A DNA stretch of 64,000 bases from Vibrio ponticus. GTDB taxonomy: Bacteria > Pseudomonadota > Gammaproteobacteria > Enterobacterales > Vibrionaceae. Location of the stretch: the NCBI RefSeq assembly GCF_009938225.1, contig NZ_AP019657.1, positions 3,151,657-3,215,656 on the forward strand. The letters run 5' to 3'. Position numbers and translations under genes: made by a program. Under the pieces are notes generated by a model. It saw only the letters and a list, made by a program, of their open reading frames with translations, was not told the DNA's origin and ran no database searches. Position 1 is the stretch's first letter. The number at the start of each line of letters is the position of its first letter. Positions 1 to 9,454 of this stretch are shown here, in pieces.

Positions 1-543
1 CGCGCCGAGTTTAATAAAACCGACAACGTGATGTATCGCTCACTGGCGTTCCTTTACATGAACCGTTTTGGTTTTAATGGTCTTTGCCGTTACAACAAAA
101 AAGGCGGCTTCAATGTCCCGTTTGGCTCTTACAAAAAACCTTATTTCCCTGAGAAAGAATTGGAGTTTTTTGCTGAGAAAGCGAAGAAAGCAACCTTTGT
201 CTGTGAAGGTTACCCAGAGACGTTCAAACGTGCCCGTAAAGGCAGCGTGGTCTATTGCGATCCACCGTACGCACCGCTTTCAAATACCGCTAACTTTACC
301 TCATACGCAGGTAATGGCTTCTCGCTTGATGATCAAGCTGCACTGGCTGATATTGCGGAAACGACAGCCAAACAGCGCGGTATTCCAGTATTGATCTCGA
401 ACCACGACACCACATTAACCCGTCGTTTGTACCATGGTGCAGAACTGAACGTGGTGAAGGTCAAGCGCACCATCAGCCGCAATGGCGCAGGGCGCAATAA
501 AGTCGATGAGTTGTTGGCACTGTTTAAGCCAAATAACGACTAG
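1..543 (+). CDS. dam: DNA adenine methylase Dam (5' end outside the window)
   Basis: C-terminal 180 residues of an adenine-N6 methyltransferase. The reading frame is open from base 1, so the start lies upstream. The catalytic DPPY motif is encoded at about 259-270, following the FVCEGY strand. In the family this enzyme methylates GATC, marking parental strands for mismatch repair and timing replication initiation; in V. cholerae Dam is essential for chromosome II replication. It sits just before rpe, gph and trpS, the same order as in E. coli. The C-terminus appears complete and no terminator follows, so read-through into rpe is likely. Confidence 0.95.
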   Translation, partial: RAEFNKTDNVMYRSLAFLYMNRFGFNGLCRYNKKGGFNVPFGSYKKPYFPEKELEFFAEKAKKATFVCEGYPETFKRARKGSVVYCDPPYAPLSNTANFTSYAGNGFSLDDQAALADIAETTAKQRGIPVLISNHDTTLTRRLYHGAELNVVKVKRTISRNGAGRNKVDELLALFKPNND

Positions 544-643
544 GGTACACATTTCTTAACCTACCACTATCATCTGCCTGACCGCTTAGGTAGAATTGCG
601 CCAAATTTACGCAATGAAGCCAATTTACTTTTTGAGGTCAGGT

Positions 644-1315
644 ATGAAAGATTTCCTTATCGCTCCTTCGATTCTGTCTGCGGATTTTGCTCGTCTTGGT
701 GAAGACGTAGAGAAAGTTCTCGCAGCCGGTGCGGATGTTGTGCACTTTGACGTTATGGACAACCACTATGTGCCAAACCTGACTTTTGGTGCACCAGTGT
801 GTAAAGCATTACGTGACTACGGTATTACCGCGCCAATTGATGTTCATCTAATGGTAAAACCAGTGGATCGCATCATCCCGGACTTTGCTAAAGCAGGCGC
901 GTCGATGATCACTTTCCACATTGAAGCATCTGAACACGTAGACCGCACACTACAGTTGATCAAAGAACACGGCTGTAAAGCTGGCGTAGTGCTAAACCCT
1001 GCTACACCGCTGGTTCACCTTGAATACATCATGGACAAAGTTGATATGATCCTACTGATGTCAGTGAACCCAGGCTTCGGTGGTCAGTCATTTATCCCTA
1101 ATACACTCGATAAATTGCGTGCAGTGCGTAAGATGATCGATGAGTCTGGTCGCGATATTCGTCTTGAAATCGACGGCGGTGTAAAAGTGGATAACATTCG
1201 CGAAATCGCAGAAGCGGGCGCAGATATGTTTGTGGCAGGTTCGGCGATCTTTAGCCAGCCAGATTACAAGCAAGTTATCGACGAAATGCGTGCCGAGCTT
1301 GCGCAAGCAAAATAA
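644..1315 (+). CDS. rpe: Ribulose-phosphate 3-epimerase
   Basis: A 223-residue TIM-barrel enzyme that interconverts D-ribulose 5-phosphate and D-xylulose 5-phosphate in the cytosolic pentose phosphate pathway. Diagnostic segments are APSILSADF near the N-terminus, [12 protein letters not shown] and DVHLMV (metal-binding His/Asp residues), the [10 protein letters not shown] phosphate loop and EIDGGV. The start at 644 is preceded by a GAGGT-type ribosome site and matches the usual family length; an in-frame ATG at 596 would add 16 residues unlike the family. gph follows after 39 bp, suggesting one transcript. Confidence 0.97.
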   Translation: MKDFLIAPSILSADFARLGEDVEKVLAAGADVVHFDVMDNHYVPNLTFGAPVCKALRDYGITAPIDVHLMVKPVDRIIPDFAKAGASMITFHIEASEHVDRTLQLIKEHGCKAGVVLNPATPLVHLEYIMDKVDMILLMSVNPGFGGQSFIPNTLDKLRAVRKMIDESGRDIRLEIDGGVKVDNIREIAEAGADMFVAGSAIFSQPDYKQVIDEMRAELAQAK

Positions 1316-1354
1316 GCCCACATAGTTAATCGATTAAAGTTGTAGGATAGAGTT

Positions 1355-2035
1355 TTGAACCAATTAAAACTGATCGCCTTCGATCTTGACGGTACGTTAC
1401 TAGACAGCGTGCCTGATCTTGCCGTGGCTGCGGATCAAGCGGTACGTGAATTAGGCTATGCGGGCGTTAGCGAAGAGCAAGTGCGTGATTACGTGGGTAA
1501 TGGTGCCGATATTTTGATTGCTCGTGCACTGAGCCAAAGTATTGATATTGACCCTGAGCTGAGCCCAGAGCTACGAGCGAAGGGACGTGAATTGTTTGAT
1601 GACTACTACGAAAAGAGTGGTCATAAACTGACGCACCTTTATCCGCAAGTAAAAGAGACCTTGGCGGAGTTAAAGCAAGCGGGCTTTACTTTGGCGTTGG
1701 TCACTAACAAGCCATCTAAGTTTGTGCCGGATGTGCTAGCGCAACACAACATCGCAGATTTCTTTAGTGATGTGCTCGGTGGTGACGCATTCCCTGAGCG
1801 TAAACCGAATCCCGTTGCACTGAATTGGTTGATGGAAAAGCATGGTTGCACTCCGAATGAAATGCTGATGGTTGGTGATTCAAAGAACGATATCTTAGCG
1901 GCAAAGAATGCTGGCTGTGCGTCGTTTGCTCTGACTTATGGCTATAACCATGGTGAACCTATTTCCGCCAGTGGTCCTGATTTCGTCGCGGATAATATTG
2001 CGCAATTACTCGAAGTGATCGCTGTTTCTGCGTAA
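1355..2035 (+). CDS. gph: Phosphoglycolate phosphatase (HAD family)
   Basis: A 226-residue HAD-superfamily phosphatase. Motif I is FDLDGTLLDS at the N-terminus, with Asp nucleophile and acid. Motif II lies in the LVTNKP segment, and motif III/IV in the KPNP and MVGDSKNDILAAKNAG segments. It hydrolyses 2-phosphoglycolate arising from DNA 3'-end repair. The start is TTG, preceded by a TAGGAT-like ribosome site; no better ATG lies close by. Its position between rpe and trpS is conserved in enterobacteria and vibrios and supports the name over other HAD phosphatases. Confidence 0.94.
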   Translation: MNQLKLIAFDLDGTLLDSVPDLAVAADQAVRELGYAGVSEEQVRDYVGNGADILIARALSQSIDIDPELSPELRAKGRELFDDYYEKSGHKLTHLYPQVKETLAELKQAGFTLALVTNKPSKFVPDVLAQHNIADFFSDVLGGDAFPERKPNPVALNWLMEKHGCTPNEMLMVGDSKNDILAAKNAGCASFALTYGYNHGEPISASGPDFVADNIAQLLEVIAVSA

Positions 2036-2089
2036 GTAGACGAAAATCTCTTTCAAAATACTCATCTATGAGTACACTGATTAAACCGC

Positions 2090-2222
2090 GCTCCTCGGCT
2101 TTCTGAAAGCTGTAGCTGTGTTGTCAGCGCGCACTTAGCTTGAATACATAGTTTACTATGCGGATAGCGGTGCGTTTGCTTGTCGCCTGGCTATCACATC
2201 CAGAAAATTGAGGAGTAATGTT
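2090..2222. other. Structured intergenic element between gph and trpS
   Basis: This spacer is dense in inverted repeats. GCTTTC/GAAAGC arms are at 2098-2103 and 2105-2110. CATAGT/ACTATG is at 2147-2152 and 2155-2160. GATAGC/GCTATC is at 2163-2168 and 2190-2195, enclosing GCG and CGC stretches. No T-tract follows, so it is not an ordinary terminator. It could be a small RNA, a 5' leader of trpS or a dispersed vibrio repeat; the sequence alone does not decide. Confidence 0.4.
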
Positions 2223-2272
2223 TTGCGGTATGCCCCCAATTTATTAGATTAAGAAGTCAAAGGAATCCATCC

Positions 2273-3289
2273 ATGAGCAAACCCATCGTATTGAGTGGTG
2301 TTCAACCATCAGGTGAACTAAGTATCGGTAACTACTTGGGTGCTCTACGTCAATGGCAGCAAATGCAAGACGATTACGATTGCCAATACTGCGTAGTTGA
2401 CCTTCATGCGATTACGGTTCGTCAAGATCCTAAAGCGCTGCATGAAGCAACTCTAGACGCATTAGCTATCTGTCTTGCTGTTGGTGTTGACCCACAGAAG
2501 AGCACACTATTTGTTCAGTCACATGTACCAGAGCATGCTCAACTTGGTTGGCTTCTTAACTGCTACACCCAAATGGGTGAGCTGAGCCGTATGACTCAGT
2601 TTAAAGATAAGTCTGCACGTTACGCGAATGACGTGAACGTGGGTCTATTTGGTTACCCAGTGCTAATGGCTGCGGATATTCTGCTGTACGGTGCGCACCA
2701 AGTACCAGTAGGCAGCGATCAGAAGCAGCACCTTGAGCTAGCACGTGATATCGCGACTCGCTTCAACAACATCTACTCGCCAGAGAATCCAATCTTCACC
2801 ATTCCTGAGCCGTACATTCCAACCGTGAATGCGCGTGTAATGAGCTTGCAAGATGCAACGAAGAAGATGTCTAAATCAGACGATAACCGTAAGAACGTTA
2901 TCACTCTGCTAGAAGATCCTAAGTCGATCATCAAGAAGATCAACAAAGCACAGACAGATACCGAGACGCCACCACGTATCGCTAACGACTGGGAAAACAA
3001 AGCAGGTATCTCTAACCTAATGGGTCTGTACTCAGCTGCAACAGGTTTGAGCTTTGCGGAAATTGAAGCGAAATACCAAGGCGTAGAGATGTACGGTCCA
3101 TTTAAGAAAGACGTTGGTGAAGCACTGGTTGCGATGCTTGAGCCGATTCAAGCGGAATACCACCGCATTCGTGCTGACCGCGCGTACATGGATCAAGTGA
3201 TGAAGCAAGGTGCAGAGAAAGCATCTGCTCGCGCAGCCATTACACTGCAAGAAGTGTATAAAGCAGTGGGTTTTGTTACTCGCCCATAA
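2273..3289 (+). CDS. trpS: Tryptophanyl-tRNA synthetase
   Basis: A 338-residue class Ic aminoacyl-tRNA synthetase that charges tRNA-Trp in the cytosol. It shows the HIGH-equivalent region in [13 protein letters not shown] near the N-terminus, the tryptophan-pocket region around [13 protein letters not shown], and the KKMSKSD signature that stabilises the ATP transition state. Length matches E. coli TrpS (334). The ATG at 2273 follows an AAAGGA ribosome site by 8 bases. It ends at a strong terminator. Confidence 0.98.
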   Translation: MSKPIVLSGVQPSGELSIGNYLGALRQWQQMQDDYDCQYCVVDLHAITVRQDPKALHEATLDALAICLAVGVDPQKSTLFVQSHVPEHAQLGWLLNCYTQMGELSRMTQFKDKSARYANDVNVGLFGYPVLMAADILLYGAHQVPVGSDQKQHLELARDIATRFNNIYSPENPIFTIPEPYIPTVNARVMSLQDATKKMSKSDDNRKNVITLLEDPKSIIKKINKAQTDTETPPRIANDWENKAGISNLMGLYSAATGLSFAEIEAKYQGVEMYGPFKKDVGEALVAMLEPIQAEYHRIRADRAYMDQVMKQGAEKASARAAITLQEVYKAVGFVTRP

Positions 3290-3307
3290 GCGATAACATA
3301 ACGAATC

Positions 3308-3335
3308 GAAGGTCAGCGAAATGCTGACCTTTTTT
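3308..3335 (+). terminator. Rho-independent terminator after trpS
   Basis: AAGGTCAGC, a short GAAAT loop and GCTGACCTT are followed by a run of T. It begins 19 bp after the trpS stop and ends the dam-rpe-gph-trpS group. Confidence 0.9.
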
Positions 3336-3429
3336 ATTTGTACTCGAGAAAATTTTTGCTGACCTTTATGGTTCACTATTGCACAATACACGCCCTAACC
3401 AAGATTGATTATTGAGCTGTTTATCCGTC

Positions 3430-4008
3430 ATGTTACTGATTATTGATAATTACGATTCGTTTACCTACAACCTATACCAATACTTTTGTGAGTTGGGGGT
3501 TGAGGTGCAAGTGGTACGCAATGATCAGATTGATATTTTGGGCATTGAAGCGCTTGAGCCAACCCACTTGGTGATTTCTCCAGGACCTTGTACGCCCAAT
3601 GAAGCGGGCATTTCGTTACAAGCGATTGAGCACTTTGCGGGTAAGTTGCCAATTTTAGGTGTTTGTCTTGGTCATCAAGCGATCGCACAGGTGTTTGGTG
3701 GCGAAGTCGTGCGAGCACGCCAAGTGATGCATGGCAAAACATCGCCAATTCGTCACACTGGTGAGAGCGTATTTAAAGGCTTGAACAATCCTTTGACTGT
3801 AACGCGTTACCATTCATTGGTAGTAAAAAGCGATACTTTACCAGATTGCTTTGAACTGACAGCTTGGACGGAACTTGAAGATGGCTCAATGGATGAGATC
3901 ATGGGCTATCAGCATAAAACCTTGCCAATTGATGCGGTGCAGTTCCACCCTGAGTCGATTAAAACGGAACAAGGTCATCAACTGCTGGCTAACTTCCTTG
4001 CGCGTTAA
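3430..4008 (+). CDS. pabA: Aminodeoxychorismate synthase glutaminase subunit (PabA/TrpG type)
   Basis: A 192-residue class I glutamine amidotransferase. The triad is Cys79 in GVCLGHQA with His173 and Glu175 in HPES, and the N-terminus [11 protein letters not shown] is typical of the PabA/TrpG family. With PabB it supplies ammonia to make 4-amino-4-deoxychorismate for folate. It is monocistronic here and not linked to trp genes, and its place upstream of astC/argD is conserved in vibrios, which favours pabA over trpG. The ATG at 3430 gives the standard N-terminus; an in-frame start at 3412 would add six atypical residues. Confidence 0.9.
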   Translation: MLLIIDNYDSFTYNLYQYFCELGVEVQVVRNDQIDILGIEALEPTHLVISPGPCTPNEAGISLQAIEHFAGKLPILGVCLGHQAIAQVFGGEVVRARQVMHGKTSPIRHTGESVFKGLNNPLTVTRYHSLVVKSDTLPDCFELTAWTELEDGSMDEIMGYQHKTLPIDAVQFHPESIKTEQGHQLLANFLAR

Positions 4009-4235
4009 TCCCAGCCTTTATTGAGGTTATTGCTGTGTTGGTGGTGTTGTTCGCCTAACACGGCGCATCTGTCTCAGTGATCGGTGAGATTCGTTTTATT
4101 GCTTTTGACCATGCCAAACTCGCGATACTCACCTTCAAATGTCGATGAAGCTCACTGTTTTAACATTTGCTTTACAGGATTGTTAGGGTAGAGGGTTTTG
4201 CAAAACTATTCGTTCTCTATCGGGTGATAAATCTG

Positions 4236-4400
4236 TTATCTCGACTCTAATTTCAGAACCCTTCCATCTAATTTCTAATCTCACAATTCTCCACTCTTCT
4301 CGTATCTCCCATCTCAACTCTTGGTTCTACTATCTCAATTCTCACATCTACCATCTCTATTCTCACTTCTTCAATCTCAACTCTCTGCACTCTAAACCTT
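4236..4400. repeat. Low-complexity pyrimidine tract
   Basis: About 165 bases with almost no G on the plus strand, dominated by TCTCA, ATCTC and TTCTC words. Near copies such as ATCTCAATTCTCAC and ATCTCTATTCTCAC recur at roughly 10- and 20-base spacing. It has no coding potential. Confidence 0.75.
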
Positions 4401-4450
4401 AGCTTATGGCAATCTTAACTATTAATTGCTTCATAAAAGTCGTTTAATGA

Positions 4451-4464
4451 TGCATAAATAGTCA
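4451..4464. promoter_or_regulatory. Possible ArgR box upstream of the AST operon
   Basis: TGCATAAATAGTCA matches the ArgR operator core TGAAT-N4-ATTCA with one mismatch per half. It lies about 230 bp before the astC/argD start. ArgR is known to control ast genes in enterobacteria. A clear second box at the usual spacing is not visible, so support is weak. Confidence 0.3.
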
Positions 4465-4694
4465 TGGCTTGTTTTGATGAAGTGATCTTTCTGCATTTAA
4501 ACAGCATAAATCACTATTGAATTGGTTAATTAAATGTAAATACAATGCCGTGCTAGGGAATGCATAACACAAAAAATTGTTTCTATACTTATAGTCAAGA
4601 GACTTTAAACCGAGCAGTTTGCGATGACTTGGGAAAGGTCGAGTGTAAGGATACAGAACCTGCATTGGCATGCGGTATCGAGAGGGAATGTGCG

Positions 4695-5909
4695 ATGACG
4701 GTAGAAATGAATGTACAAAGAGCGCTGTTTGATGAGGTGATGGTACCTTGTTACAGCCCAATGGAAATGATCCCTGTAAAAGGTGAAGGTTCACGAGTAT
4801 GGGATCAAAACGGTAAAGAATACATCGACTTTGCTGGTGGTATTGCCGTGAGCTGTTTGGGTCATTGTCACCCAGCAATGGTTGCGGCACTTAATGAGCA
4901 GAGCCAAAAAATCTGGCATTTAAGTAATGTCATGACCAATGAGCCCGCGCTGCGTTTGGCGAAAAAACTGACCGATCTCTGTTTTGCCGATAAGGTCTTT
5001 TTTGCTAATTCTGGCGCAGAAGCCAATGAAGCGGCGCTCAAACTGGCTCGTCGTTATGCGGCGGATGTTTATGGCGCGGAAAAATCAGAAATTATCGCCT
5101 TTAAACAAGGCTTCCACGGGCGGACATTTTTTACTGTGACGGTCGGTGGTCAAGAAGCTTATTCAGACGGTTTTGGTCCAAAGCCCGGTGACGTTACTCA
5201 CCTTGAATATAATGATGTTGATGCTTTGCGCGCGCACATCTCTGATCGCACTTGCGCGATCATGATGGAGCCATTGCAGGGGGAAGGCGGCATTATTGCA
5301 CCCACCGATGAGTTTATTCAAACCGTGCGTGAACTATGTGATAAGCACAACGCGCTGCTGATCTTTGATGAAGTTCAAACCGGAAACGGACGTACTGGAG
5401 AGTTTTATGCTTACCAAGGTTTGGGTATTACGCCAGATATTTTAAGTACCGCAAAATCTCTCGGTGGGGGTTTCCCAATTGGCGCAATGCTGACGACCAA
5501 TGAACTGGCTGAGCATTTAAAAGTGGGCACACATGGCTCGACTTATGGCGGTAACCCGCTTGCTTGTGCGGTTGCAGAAGCGGTGATTGATGTGGTGAGT
5601 GAGCCCCAAACTTTGGCAGGTGTCAAAGAGCGTGAAGTGCTATTCCGCACAGGGCTAGAGAAAATCAATGCTAAGTATCAGATTTTCAGCGAAATCCGTG
5701 GTAAAGGTCTATTGCTTGGTGCGGCACTCAATGAAAAATGGCAAGGTCGCGCTCGCGATGTGTTGGTTGCGGCAGGAGAACAAGGGCTGATGGTTCTTGT
5801 GGCGGGAGCCAATGTGGTGCGCTTTACACCATCTTTAGTGATCAGTAAGCAAGATATCGAACAAGGTTTAGAAAAACTGGATAAGGCTCTGGCAAGCCTG
5901 ACTAACTAA
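4695..5909 (+). CDS. astC: Acetylornithine/succinylornithine aminotransferase (ArgD/AstC)
   Basis: A 404-residue class III PLP-dependent aminotransferase. The PLP lysine is K254 in [15 protein letters not shown]; other marks are [31 protein letters not shown] and [12 protein letters not shown]. As AstC it would transaminate succinylornithine to succinylglutamate semialdehyde; as ArgD it would work in arginine biosynthesis. The ast neighbours argue for AstC, but many vibrios have a single enzyme here annotated argD that may serve both. The ATG at 4695 follows a GAGAGGGA ribosome site; the longer frame from 4560 adds 45 residues unlike the family. Confidence 0.93.
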   Translation: MTVEMNVQRALFDEVMVPCYSPMEMIPVKGEGSRVWDQNGKEYIDFAGGIAVSCLGHCHPAMVAALNEQSQKIWHLSNVMTNEPALRLAKKLTDLCFADKVFFANSGAEANEAALKLARRYAADVYGAEKSEIIAFKQGFHGRTFFTVTVGGQEAYSDGFGPKPGDVTHLEYNDVDALRAHISDRTCAIMMEPLQGEGGIIAPTDEFIQTVRELCDKHNALLIFDEVQTGNGRTGEFYAYQGLGITPDILSTAKSLGGGFPIGAMLTTNELAEHLKVGTHGSTYGGNPLACAVAEAVIDVVSEPQTLAGVKEREVLFRTGLEKINAKYQIFSEIRGKGLLLGAALNEKWQGRARDVLVAAGEQGLMVLVAGANVVRFTPSLVISKQDIEQGLEKLDKALASLTN

Positions 5910-5920
5910 TTACAACATTC

Positions 5921-5946
5921 AGCGAAAACAGAGCTCTGTTTTCGCT
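5921..5946. repeat. 26-bp perfect palindrome between astC and astA
   Basis: The arm AGCGAAAACAGAG (5921-5933) is followed directly by its exact complement through 5946, with no spacer. No T-run follows, so it is not a standard terminator. In RNA it would form a hairpin at the 3' end of the astC message; in DNA it could be an operator. Confidence 0.7.
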
Positions 5947-6046
5947 ATATCAACCCCGCAGCGGTTCTTAACTGGTCATGGCAACTCGCTTGCTTTGAGC
6001 CAGCTTGAGATTGTGGTGTTGATATCAGTATCTGGAGGGAGTATCG

Positions 6047-7066
6047 ATGCTGGTTGTTCGTCCTATCTCTATGTCAGACTATGATGCGTTGCACACCTGT
6101 GCCGTCGAATCAGGTCACGGATTTACATCTCTACCGGTTAATCAAGAACTACTGACTAACCGTATCACCCACTCAGAATATAGCTTCGCTAAACCCCAAG
6201 TGACCGAACCTGGTGATGAAGGTTATCTCATGGTCGGGTTTGATAGTGACAGTGATGAAGTGGCGGGCTGTACTGGTATTGAAGCATCGATTGGTTGGGA
6301 TGTGCCGTTTTATTCTTACCACATCAGTACCATTGTTCATTCATCGCCCAAGTTGGGGGTGAATAATGTGGTGAAGCTGCTGACCTTTGGTAATAACTAC
6401 ACTGGATGCAGTGAAATTTGTACCTTGTTTTTGCGTGAGAAGTTCCGTGGTGGTCTCAATGGACGCTTGATGTCGAAGTGTCGTTTTTTGATGATGGCGG
6501 AACATCCTCATCGTTTCTCAAAAACCGTTTTTGCAGAGATGCGTGGAGTCTCTGACGAAGAGGGCAACTCTCCATTTTGGCAATGGCTACAAGAGAACTT
6601 TTTCAGTATCGATTTTACCATGGCAGATTACTTAACCGGGATTGGTAAGAAAGGATTTATTGCCGACCTAATGCCGAAGTTACCTATCTACATCAATTTG
6701 CTTAGCCCAGAAGCGCAAGCGGTCATTGGGCAGGTGCATGACAATACCAAGCCGGCGTTGAGCCTATTGGAAAAAGAGGGCTTCACCTGCCGTAATTACG
6801 TCGATATTTTTGATGGTGGTCCAACCGTCGAGTGCGATTTGCGTAATATCGAATCGGTGCGTCACTCTTTCCGCGCCAAAGTTGCTATCAGTGAGCACAG
6901 TAGCGATAACGACTATTTGATCAGTAACACCTCGTTTGAAAACTTTAGAGCCGTCGCGGCTAAAGCGGCTCACGACCACGCCACTGAGTCGGTCATTATC
7001 GCACCGGATGTTGCAGAGGCTTTGCAGGTCGAAAACGGGGATTACGTGCGCATGCTTGCGCAATAA
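6047..7066 (+). CDS. astA: Arginine N-succinyltransferase
   Basis: A 339-residue AstA-family acyltransferase that transfers succinyl from succinyl-CoA to the alpha-amino group of L-arginine, the first step of the ammonia-producing AST catabolic pathway. The N-terminus [13 protein letters not shown], the middle [13 protein letters not shown], and [21 protein letters not shown] are family-typical. Length equals that of E. coli AstA (344) within a few residues. A GGAGGGAG ribosome site lies 6 bases before the ATG. It is separated from astC by 137 bp holding a perfect palindrome, and from astD by 25 bp. Confidence 0.96.
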   Translation: MLVVRPISMSDYDALHTCAVESGHGFTSLPVNQELLTNRITHSEYSFAKPQVTEPGDEGYLMVGFDSDSDEVAGCTGIEASIGWDVPFYSYHISTIVHSSPKLGVNNVVKLLTFGNNYTGCSEICTLFLREKFRGGLNGRLMSKCRFLMMAEHPHRFSKTVFAEMRGVSDEEGNSPFWQWLQENFFSIDFTMADYLTGIGKKGFIADLMPKLPIYINLLSPEAQAVIGQVHDNTKPALSLLEKEGFTCRNYVDIFDGGPTVECDLRNIESVRHSFRAKVAISEHSSDNDYLISNTSFENFRAVAAKAAHDHATESVIIAPDVAEALQVENGDYVRMLAQ

Positions 7067-7091
7067 CGTCAAACAGTTAAGGAATGATGAT

Positions 7092-8549
7092 ATGACACAG
7101 TGGATAGCAGGTAAGTGGCTAGAAGGTGCAGGTGAAACGATAGAGTCAACCACGCCATACAGTGGTGAAGTGGTATGGCAAAGCCGTAGCGCAACGGCGG
7201 CTCAAGTGGATGAGGCGGTTTCATCCGCAAGACGGGCATTTTTAAGCTGGAAAAAGCTGAGCTTTGAGCAGCGTGAAGCGGTCGTGTTGCGCTTTGCCGA
7301 ATTGGTCAAAGCCAATAGCGAGCAAGTTGCTGAGGTGATAGCCAAAGAGACCGGGAAGCCGCTGTGGGAAACGCGTACGGAAGCGGCGGCTATGGCGGGT
7401 AAAATTGCCATTTCAATTCGAGCTTATCATCAGCGCACGGGTGAGTCGCAACGTGAGGCGGCAGGTAATCAAATCGTGCTGCGTCACAGACCGTTAGGCG
7501 TTATGGCAGTTTTTGGTCCTTATAATTTTCCTGCCCATTTACCCAATGGGCATATCGTTCCTGCGCTGTTAGCCGGTAATACCGTGGTGTTTAAGCCGTC
7601 GGAGCAAACTCCGTGGACGGGTGAACTGGCGATGAAACTTTGGCAGAAAGCGGGTTTGCCTGATGGCGTGATTAACTTAGTTCAAGGCGGCAAAGAGACC
7701 GGGATCGCGCTCGCTGAATCAAAAGGGATTGATGGGCTGTTGTTTACCGGTAGCGCCAATACTGGACACTTACTGCATCGCCAGTTTGCAGGTCAGCCAG
7801 ATAAAATGCTGGCGCTGGAGATGGGCGGTAACAACCCGATGGTGATTTCAGAGCAGTACGGCGATCTTGATGCGACCGTCTATACCATTATCCAATCCGC
7901 ATTTATCAGTGCTGGTCAGCGTTGCACCTGTGCGCGCCGACTTTATATACCAAGCGGTGATAAAGGTGACCAACTGCTGGTGAGACTGGTCGAAGCCACG
8001 CGTAATATTCGTGTTGATCAACCTTTTGCCGACCCGGCGCCTTTTATGGGACCACAGATCTCTCAAGCGGCAGCGAACATAATCCTCGATGCTCAGCAAA
8101 ACCTGCAGTCACTCGGTGGTGAAAGTCTCATTGAAGCAAAGTTAGGTTCATGCGCGTTTGTTTCACCGGGCATCATTGATGTAACAGCTGTCGAATCGTT
8201 GCCAGATGAAGAGTATTTCGGTCCTTTACTGCAAGTGATTCGCTATCAAGGCATTGAGCAAGCGGTAGAGTTCGCCAATGATACTCGCTTTGGTTTGTCG
8301 GCAGGGTTAGTCTCCACCGATGACGCGGAGTGGGAATATTTTGTTGAGCACATTCGCGCCGGTATCGTTAACCGTAATCGTCAGTTAACCGGAGCCAGTG
8401 GCGATGCGCCATTTGGTGGACCGGGCGCATCGGGTAACTTGCGTCCAAGTGCTTATTACGCGGCTGACTACTGCGCCTACCCAATGGCTTCGATGGAAGG
8501 TGAGCAAACCTTGTTACCTGATAGCTTAAGCCCGGGTATCATCTTGTAA
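7092..8549 (+). CDS. astD: Succinylglutamate-semialdehyde dehydrogenase
   Basis: A 485-residue NAD-dependent aldehyde dehydrogenase. General base E243 is in LALEMGGNN and nucleophile C278 in [11 protein letters not shown]; the cofactor loop is [11 protein letters not shown] and [10 protein letters not shown]. It oxidises N-succinylglutamate semialdehyde to N-succinylglutamate, the fourth AST step. The ATG at 7092 follows AAGGAATGA; a longer frame from 6936 overlaps astA and is not family-like. astB and astE are not in the window. Confidence 0.95.
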   Translation: MTQWIAGKWLEGAGETIESTTPYSGEVVWQSRSATAAQVDEAVSSARRAFLSWKKLSFEQREAVVLRFAELVKANSEQVAEVIAKETGKPLWETRTEAAAMAGKIAISIRAYHQRTGESQREAAGNQIVLRHRPLGVMAVFGPYNFPAHLPNGHIVPALLAGNTVVFKPSEQTPWTGELAMKLWQKAGLPDGVINLVQGGKETGIALAESKGIDGLLFTGSANTGHLLHRQFAGQPDKMLALEMGGNNPMVISEQYGDLDATVYTIIQSAFISAGQRCTCARRLYIPSGDKGDQLLVRLVEATRNIRVDQPFADPAPFMGPQISQAAANIILDAQQNLQSLGGESLIEAKLGSCAFVSPGIIDVTAVESLPDEEYFGPLLQVIRYQGIEQAVEFANDTRFGLSAGLVSTDDAEWEYFVEHIRAGIVNRNRQLTGASGDAPFGGPGASGNLRPSAYYAADYCAYPMASMEGEQTLLPDSLSPGIIL

Positions 8550-8555
8550 AAACTT

Positions 8556-8595
8556 AGACTAAGTCACATAGGTTAATACTCTAGTGACTTAGTCT
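8556..8595. repeat. 12-bp inverted repeat after astD
   Basis: AGACTAAGTCAC at 8556-8567 is matched by GTGACTTAGTCT at 8584-8595, around a 16-base loop. There is no T-run, so termination would be atypical. It may be a stem that ends or stabilises the ast transcript, or a dyad for a regulator of the next gene. Confidence 0.55.
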
Positions 8596-8662
8596 TACAC
8601 TACACTTGATTGACTTACTCAAAGAACAATAACAACACCCTACACCGAAACAAGGAGGCGCT

Positions 8663-9454
8663 ATGACGCCAGATACATTGTTCCAGTCGCTATGGGAAGA
8701 TTATACCTCACGCCTTTGCCCCTCAGCGGGTAATGTGCATAAGCTGCTGCAAGAAGATGAACCACTCATCAATGACCACATTGCCCTGCGTACCTTCAAC
8801 TTAGCGCCAGTTGAGTTAGAGGTGTTAGCTAAACCTTTCTTAGCGTTAGGCTACCAAGAAGCTGGCGATTATCTGTTTGAAGCCAAAAAACTGGTCGCCA
8901 AGCACTATCAACACCCTGATCCAACTCAACCTAAAGTGTTTATTAGTCAACTTAAAGTCGAAGAGTGCTCTGCGCAGCTACAAACGATAGTCAAACAGTT
9001 GGTTGCTCAAGTATCCGCGGAGGATATGCAAGGTAGTGAGTTTTTGTACGCTGGTCGTCCTTGGCAATTGACGCATCAAGATTATCAACTGCTCGCACAA
9101 GAGAGTGAGTACGCCGCGTGGTTAGCCGCGCACGGTTATGGCGCCAACCACTTTACTGTGAGTGTTAATCAGCTCAATCAGTTTGACCAAGTGCAACAGG
9201 TGAATGACTATCTCAAAGCTTGTGGTTTTGTGATTAACCAATCCGGCGGAGAGGTAAAAGGTTCCCCCGATGTGTTGCTCGAACAATCGTCTACCATGGC
9301 AGATAAAGTTCAAGTGGAATTTGAGGATGGGGTAGTGCTTATCCCCGGAGGTTTCTACGAGTTTGCTAAGCGCTACCCAATGGCAGACGGTGAGCTTTAC
9401 CCCGGCTTTGTCGCCGCATCAGCCGATAAGATATTTGAGAGTACCAACGGATAA
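8663..9454 (+). CDS. DUF1338-family (HglS-like) metal-dependent protein
   Basis: A 263-residue protein of the DUF1338/YdcJ group. Members such as HglS are Fe(II)-dependent 2-oxoadipate hydroxylase/decarboxylases that yield 2-hydroxyglutarate in lysine breakdown. Visible family segments are DHIALRTFN (first metal His), GANHFTVSVN (second His) and the C-terminal GGFYEFAKRYPM (likely metal Glu and substrate contacts). A strong AAGGAGG site precedes the ATG. Shorter than HglS itself (about 460), so the substrate is uncertain. Its position behind the AST genes suggests amino-acid catabolism. The 40-bp repeat array starts at the base after its stop codon. Confidence 0.85.
   Translation: MTPDTLFQSLWEDYTSRLCPSAGNVHKLLQEDEPLINDHIALRTFNLAPVELEVLAKPFLALGYQEAGDYLFEAKKLVAKHYQHPDPTQPKVFISQLKVEECSAQLQTIVKQLVAQVSAEDMQGSEFLYAGRPWQLTHQDYQLLAQESEYAAWLAAHGYGANHFTVSVNQLNQFDQVQQVNDYLKACGFVINQSGGEVKGSPDVLLEQSSTMADKVQVEFEDGVVLIPGGFYEFAKRYPMADGELYPGFVAASADKIFESTNG

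Larger units (their letters stand above)
4009..4694. other. 686-bp intergenic region, pabA to astC/argD
   Basis: No convincing gene. The middle (about 4236-4400) is a nearly G-free, pyrimidine-rich stretch built from variants of TCTCAATTCTCAC. The right part, 4400-4690, is AT-rich and carries a possible ArgR half-palindrome pair at 4451-4464 and the AST promoter region. A frame running into astC from 4560 is open but has no ribosome site at its start. Confidence 0.7.

Noticed and set aside
3412..4008. trpG of a tryptophan operon
   Set aside because: Closely related family, but there are no trp genes around it and its position upstream of astC/argD is that of pabA in vibrios.
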